A DNA stretch of 39,759 nt from Candidatus Nomurabacteria bacterium GW2011_GWB1_43_19 (GTDB taxonomy: Bacteria; Patescibacteriota; Minisyncoccia; Phycocordibacterales; UBA9973), in assembly GCA_000999465.1 (NCBI GenBank), contig LCGB01000005.1:1-39759 (forward strand), in the 5' to 3' direction. Position numbers and translations under genes: made by a program. The notes under the pieces are model-generated. The model ran no database searches. It was not told where the DNA came from and worked only from the letters and a program-made list of their open reading frames with translations. Below, piece after piece: positions 36,017-39,759 of this stretch; position 1 is the stretch's first letter; every line of letters begins with the position of its first letter.

Positions 36017-38566
36017 ATGAAAAAAGAAACATATAAAATTCAAGGCATGCATTGCGCCAGTTGTGTGGCGACGATTGAACGCGTGCTTTCAAAGACAGCC
36101 GGAGTGCGTTCGGCTTCGGCTAATTTTGCTTCCGAATCGGCTTTGATTGAATTTGATGAAAATGTTATTTCCGAATCAGGTCTCGTAAAGGCGGTGGATG
36201 GAGCGGGGTATCAGCTCATTTCTAAAAACACCGATATTGCTCCGACAAAAAAGGGAAAAATAGCCGACGACAAAAATACTGAAACGATTTCAATAAAGGT
36301 GCTGGGCATGGATTCTCCCCATTGCGCCATGGTTGTTGACGGTGCGCTTAAAAAATTGCCGGGCGTTAAAAACACGGATGTTGATTTTTCAAATTTGCGG
36401 GCGAAGGTGGTTTTTGACCCGTCTCTTGTGAATGTCAATAAAATTTTTCAAGTTATTTCTGACGCGGGTTATAAGCCGATTAGAGAAGAAGGCGAAGCGG
36501 AAGAAATTTTAGATAAAGAAAAAGTTGAAAGAGAAAAACAGATAAAAATACTAAGGCGCAAATTGATTATCGGCGGGATTCTCTCGTTCTTTATATTCCT
36601 GGGGAGTTTCCCGGAGTGGTTTTCTTTTGTCCCCAAGATTATGAACAACAACTGGGTGCTTCTTTTGCTGACAACCCCGGTGCAATTTTGGGTTGGCTGG
36701 CAATTCTATAGCGGACTTAAGCTTGTTGTGAAATACCGCACTGCCGACATGAATACCTTGATTGCCATCGGCACCTTGGCGGCCTATTTTTACAGCGTAG
36801 CCGTGACCTTTTTCCCCGCTTTTTTCGCCAAAGGCGGAATAATGCCGGCAATTTACTTTGACACGTCGGCAATAATTATCGTCTTAATTCTTTTGGGAAA
36901 ATATTTTGAAGTTTTAATGAAAGGCAGGGCTTCGGAGGCCATCAAAAAGCTTATAGGGCTCCAGCCCAAGACCGCGAAAATTCTACGAGGTGGAAAAGAA
37001 ATCGAGATACCGATTTCCGAAGTTGTGGTGGGAGATTTAATAGTCGTCCGGCCGGGAGAGAGGATTCCGGTTGACGGGAAAATAACCGAAGGCGATTCGG
37101 AAATTGACGAATCAATGATTACCGGGGAGTCAATGCCGGTTCATAAAAAAGTCGGAAGTCCCGTCATCGGCAGCACGATAAATAAATTCGGAGCTTTTAC
37201 TTTTCAAGCCACCAAAATTGGAAAAGATACGATGCTTTCGCAAATTATCAAAATGGTGGAAGAAGCGCAGGGCTCCAAGGCGCCGATACAGCGTCTGGCC
37301 GACCTGGTCTCTTCTTATTTTGTTCCGGCCGTGTTTGTTGTAGCCGTTCTGACTTTTGTTGTCTGGTTTTTCGCAGGACCCGCTCCCGCCTTTACTTTTG
37401 CTCTGGTCAACTTCGTGGCGGTTCTGATAATTGCTTGTCCCTGCGCGCTTGGGCTGGCGACTCCGATGGCTATCATGGTTTCGTCCGGCAGCGCCGCTTC
37501 CAGGGGGATTTTGATCAAGGACGCGGCTTCTCTGGAAATCGCCAACAAGATCAACGCGGTTATTTTGGATAAAACCGGCACTTTGACGGAAGGGAAACCT
37601 CAATTAACCGATATTCTTGCTTTTGGTAGTGAGCACAAGGTGGAAATTCTTAATTTGGCCGCTTCATTGGAACAGCGATCCGAACATCCTCTGGCCCAGG
37701 CGATATTGCAATATGCCGCGAGCTTAGACCAAAAATCATCTCATCCGCTTGACCGAACTATTTTAGACGAGGCGGCGAGAGAAAAAATCGCGTTATATAA
37801 ACTGGAAGATTTTAAAGCGATTTCCGGAAAAGGGTTAAAGGGGTATTTGCAAGTTCAGTCCGAAAAAATTGAAGCATACTTGGGTAACCGAACTCTCGTG
37901 ACAGAGATCGGTCTTGATATTTCCCCATATGAAACCGATATCAGCAGGCTTGAAAATGAAGGGAAAACGGTCATGATTCTCGCAGTTGGCGGAAAAGTAA
38001 AAGGCGCGCTGGCGGTTGCGGATGTTCTGAAAAAAGAATCAGTAGAAGCGGTGGAGGCCCTTAAAAAAAACAACATAGAGGTCTGGATGTTGACCGGAGA
38101 TAACAACCGTACCGCCAAGGCCATTGCCTCTTTGGCGGGTATAGACAATGTGATGAGTGAGGTATTGCCCGACAAGAAGTCGGAGAAAGTGCGCGAACTT
38201 CAAGAACAGGGGAAAATTGTGGCAATGATCGGTGACGGAATAAATGACGCTCCGGCGCTTACCCAGGCCAATATCGGCATAGCCATGGGAGAAGGCACGG
38301 ACATCGCCATGGAATCGGCCAACATTACTCTGATGAGAGGGGACTTGATGCTTATTTCCGAGGTAATAAAAATTTCAAAACGCACCATGAGGATAATCAA
38401 GCAGAACCTTTTCTGGGCTTTCTTCTACAACATTGCCTTTATTCCCGTTGCCGCCGGAGTTCTTTTCCCGTTCTTTGGAATTTTACTGAATCCGATTTTT
38501 GCCGCTATCGCGATGGCCTTTAGCAGTATCAGCGTCGTTCTGAATTCATTGCGATTAAAAGCGTAG
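36017..38566 (+). CDS. copA: copper-transporting P1B-type ATPase
   Basis: An 849-residue Cu(I) exporter. HMA domain 1 has GMHCASC (Cys13, Cys16). HMA domain 2 has GMDSPHC, which keeps only one Cys (Cys103). About eight membrane helices follow, with CPC at 474-476, TGES in the actuator, DKTGT (Asp518) as phosphorylation site, HP at 557-558 and GDGINDAPAL near the hinge. The end is MAFSSISVVLNSLRLK. A 19-residue stretch, AASLEQRSEHPLAQAIL, is followed by a second copy, AASLDQKSSHPLDRTIL (567-583), so the nucleotide-binding HP motif is duplicated. Regulated by csoR from the upstream operator. Confidence 0.95.
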   Translation: MKKETYKIQGMHCASCVATIERVLSKTAGVRSASANFASESALIEFDENVISESGLVKAVDGAGYQLISKNTDIAPTKKGKIADDKNTETISIKVLGMDSPHCAMVVDGALKKLPGVKNTDVDFSNLRAKVVFDPSLVNVNKIFQVISDAGYKPIREEGEAEEILDKEKVEREKQIKILRRKLIIGGILSFFIFLGSFPEWFSFVPKIMNNNWVLLLLTTPVQFWVGWQFYSGLKLVVKYRTADMNTLIAIGTLAAYFYSVAVTFFPAFFAKGGIMPAIYFDTSAIIIVLILLGKYFEVLMKGRASEAIKKLIGLQPKTAKILRGGKEIEIPISEVVVGDLIVVRPGERIPVDGKITEGDSEIDESMITGESMPVHKKVGSPVIGSTINKFGAFTFQATKIGKDTMLSQIIKMVEEAQGSKAPIQRLADLVSSYFVPAVFVVAVLTFVVWFFAGPAPAFTFALVNFVAVLIIACPCALGLATPMAIMVSSGSAASRGILIKDAASLEIANKINAVILDKTGTLTEGKPQLTDILAFGSEHKVEILNLAASLEQRSEHPLAQAILQYAASLDQKSSHPLDRTILDEAAREKIALYKLEDFKAISGKGLKGYLQVQSEKIEAYLGNRTLVTEIGLDISPYETDISRLENEGKTVMILAVGGKVKGALAVADVLKKESVEAVEALKKNNIEVWMLTGDNNRTAKAIASLAGIDNVMSEVLPDKKSEKVRELQEQGKIVAMIGDGINDAPALTQANIGIAMGEGTDIAMESANITLMRGDLMLISEVIKISKRTMRIIKQNLFWAFFYNIAFIPVAAGVLFPFFGILLNPIFAAIAMAFSSISVVLNSLRLKA

Positions 38567-38608
38567 TCATAAATTATTAAAATAATTAAGTAAACAATTC
38601 AAAAAGAT

Positions 38609-39022
38609 ATGGAATTTGATTACACTACAATTACAGCAAAATCATTTGATAAAGCTGTTCAAAGCGTGCAAGAAGAAATCGCCAAAGCCGGCATGCGGGT
38701 TCTATATGTCCATGATGTGCAGAAAACTTTGGGCGAGAAAGGACTTGAAAGAGAACCGTTTAAAATTATTGAATTTTGCAACGCCAAGTTTGCCAATGAG
38801 TTTCTGAACAAAGACATTAAACTCGGACTTTGTCTGCCCTGTAAGATAAATGTGTATGTAAAAGACGGACCTGCCTCCGCCCTGGCTTCGGCGGGCAAGC
38901 AAACTTTCATTTCCGGCATGCGTCCGATTATTCTGCCTCAATTTTTTCCAGAGACAGATTTGGGCGGGAGGCCCGAAGAAATTGACCAAATTATTCAAAA
39001 CATTATTAATAACGCAAAATAA
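38609..39022 (+). CDS. DUF302-family protein
   Basis: A 137-residue single-domain protein. The fold-wide pattern runs from SFDKAVQSVQEEIAKAGMRVLYVHDV through FKIIEFCNAKFANEFLNKDIKLGLCLPCKINVYV to ISGMRPIILPQFF. The C-L-P-C and the Cys pair in the core might bind a metal, and DUF302 genes often neighbour copper or heavy-metal genes. Residues 88-97 (PASALASAGK) are a palindromic insertion. It lies 42 nt after copA. Confidence 0.75.
   Translation: MEFDYTTITAKSFDKAVQSVQEEIAKAGMRVLYVHDVQKTLGEKGLEREPFKIIEFCNAKFANEFLNKDIKLGLCLPCKINVYVKDGPASALASAGKQTFISGMRPIILPQFFPETDLGGRPEEIDQIIQNIINNAK
38870..38899 (+). repeat. TTCGCCAAGGCT-type palindromic element in DUF302 gene
   Basis: CCGCC pairs with GGCGG around CTGGCTTC. 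It matches the reverse complement of 5385-5414 and the gap element 22115-22145. Confidence 0.7.
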
Positions 39023-39051
39023 AATAAAGGTCGAAATTATTATAAATGTGA

Positions 39052-39057
39052 TATAAT
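39052..39057 (+). promoter_or_regulatory. -10 element of the Met/Gly-rich micro-protein gene
   Basis: TATAAT with six bases before ATG 39064, so this gene can be expressed apart from copA. Confidence 0.5.
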
Positions 39058-39063
39058 AATTAT

Positions 39064-39189
39064 ATGATGGGATATGGATATGGGTATAGCGGAATGATGG
39101 GCGGAGGGTTTGGTGTGGTTGTCGCTATCATAGTGATAATTGACCTGATTTTGCTCGGCATCTGGCTGTACAAACAAATTAATAAATAA
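39064..39189 (+). CDS. 41-residue Met/Gly/Tyr-rich single-helix membrane protein
   Basis: ATG 39064 to TAA 39187-39189 encodes a tiny protein, below usual ORF cutoffs. MMGYGYGYSGMMGGGFG is an extracytoplasmic Met-rich head, then a single helix (VVVAIIVIIDLILLGIWLY) and a short KQINK tail. Its Met pairs could bind Cu(I). Its place 41 nt after DUF302 and 5 nt before another membrane gene supports a copper link. I do not know a family name. Confidence 0.7.
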   Translation: MMGYGYGYSGMMGGGFGVVVAIIVIIDLILLGIWLYKQINK

Positions 39190-39194
39190 CAAGC

Positions 39195-39608
39195 ATGAAC
39201 TTGTCTGCTGCTAAATTATTCTTGGGCTTTTTCGTACTCTTTGCTTTTGTCGGCATAGGGGTCTTCGGCTTGCTGCAGTTTAATCATGCTGATCACTCAG
39301 CGGAAGCGCCGATGGCCAATTGCCCTTATACCGGGAGCGGCTATTCAATATGCCAAAATACGCTCAATCATATTAATAATTGGCGGCAATTCTCCAATGT
39401 GACTTTCTCCGCATTTTCTATTTTTTCTTTTTTAATTCTCGGAATTGTTTTGTATTTCTTCGGACGCAACTTTTTAAACCAGAAACAGTATTTTTACAGC
39501 TGGAAATATTATTTATATAATAAAAAATTATATACCTCGCCAAACAGGATAATTAAATGGCTCTCGCTATTGGAAAATAGTCCGTCTTTCTCATATGTTG
39601 AGGCATAA
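39195..39608 (+). CDS. small membrane protein with Cys/His/Met loop in copper locus
   Basis: A 137-residue protein with one N-terminal helix (about 5-28), an outer loop holding HADHSAEAPMANCPYTGSGYSICQ and HINNW, then a second helix (about 70-92) and an aromatic cytoplasmic tail. Loop residues His, Met and Cys could bind copper. It begins 5 nt after the Met-rich micro-protein, so the two are likely co-translated. Function not recognised; the metal-related role is inference from composition and locus. Confidence 0.6.
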   Translation: MNLSAAKLFLGFFVLFAFVGIGVFGLLQFNHADHSAEAPMANCPYTGSGYSICQNTLNHINNWRQFSNVTFSAFSIFSFLILGIVLYFFGRNFLNQKQYFYSWKYYLYNKKLYTSPNRIIKWLSLLENSPSFSYVEA

Positions 39609-39645
39609 CTAATTATTTTGTCGTAAAATTTTTAGTTGCGCCCTT

Positions 39646-39669
39646 AAATCCTTCAGAAGAGGATTTTTT
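39646..39669 (+). terminator. Rho-independent terminator after the copper locus
   Basis: AAATCCT-TCAGAAG-AGGATTT, a 7-bp stem followed by TTTA. Confidence 0.6.
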
Positions 39670-39691
39670 ATTATTCTAATCAACTAAACTT

Positions 39692-39759
39692 ATGAACAAA
39701 AAAACAATTATCTCATTCTTGGTGGTCATTATCGGCATTGCGGGTTTGGTGTGGTGGAG
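39692..39759 (+). CDS. exported protein, N-terminus only (cut by window edge)
   Basis: ATG 39692 opens a frame that runs off the window after 22 codons. MNKKTIISFLVVIIGIAGLVWW is a signal peptide or membrane anchor, with a basic start and hydrophobic core. The mature part is not visible. Being just beyond the copper locus, it may be an envelope or redox protein, but nothing here shows it. Confidence 0.5.
   Translation, partial: MNKKTIISFLVVIIGIAGLVWW

Noticed and set aside
1-39759. tRNA or rRNA genes
   Set aside because: I looked through the gaps for cloverleaf ends (GG...TTCGA...CC) and for rRNA cores and found none. No gap is longer than about 210 nt.

Overview
The window looks like part of a Patescibacteria (Candidate Phyla Radiation) chromosome, most likely Parcubacteria-like. 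This rests on gene content and style: short genes, two-subunit transketolase, lamin-tail-domain surface protein, short zinc-ribbon protein, GH130 genes beside a cupin mannose-6-phosphate isomerase, and very small intergenic gaps. The assignment is inference, since no 16S or marker tree can be made here. TGA ends several genes (for example glmS and the ACT-domain gene), so the Gracilibacteria/Absconditabacteria TGA=Gly code does not apply.

Layout: 1-3640 holds a transposase tail, a CCC1/VIT1-type membrane protein, three small hypotheticals, a P-loop kinase, a metallo-hydrolase and a 44-aa basic protein. 3646-8478 is a plus-strand mannose/sugar cluster: nucleotidyltransferase, HAD phosphatase, cupin isomerase, one GH130 and one double-GH130. 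8485-11246 holds a broken NDH-2, DedA, HPF and a zinc ribbon. 11380-14760 is a minus-strand lepB-hisS-def-fmt operon, divergent from pth. 15368-16610 holds a broken hypothetical gene and a RAYT transposase between inverted REP hairpins. Then come dnaE, an AT-rich methylase plus putative restriction nuclease pair, gap, a cysK-like gene, and an ACT-rpiB-rpe-transketolase set facing a PfkB kinase. 28822-35555 holds a surface LTD/PKD protein, glmS, a GNAT, and a threonine-catabolism pair (tdh and kbl) separated by a PaaX/Cas2-like regulator flanked by 36-nt repeats. 35680 to the end is a CsoR-controlled copper locus: csoR, copA, DUF302, a Met/Gly-rich micro-membrane protein, and further small membrane proteins.

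Three window-wide patterns stand out. (1) Short palindromic DNA elements are inserted in frame inside many protein genes: the nucleotidyltransferase, GH130, fmt twice, dnaE, gap twice, rpiB, the LTD protein and DUF302. Related copies occur between genes, which resembles the Rickettsia palindromic elements. (2) At least a dozen genes have a -10 hexamer ending six bases before the ATG, so their mRNAs should be leaderless. In several cases this corrects the start codon. (3) Two genes (NDH-2 and a hypothetical) are intact except for a single in-frame stop.

Metabolically the window supports non-oxidative pentose phosphate interconversion feeding GAPDH, phosphorolytic use (or synthesis) of mannosides, conversion of threonine to glycine plus acetyl-CoA, glucosamine-6-phosphate synthesis, and copper export.
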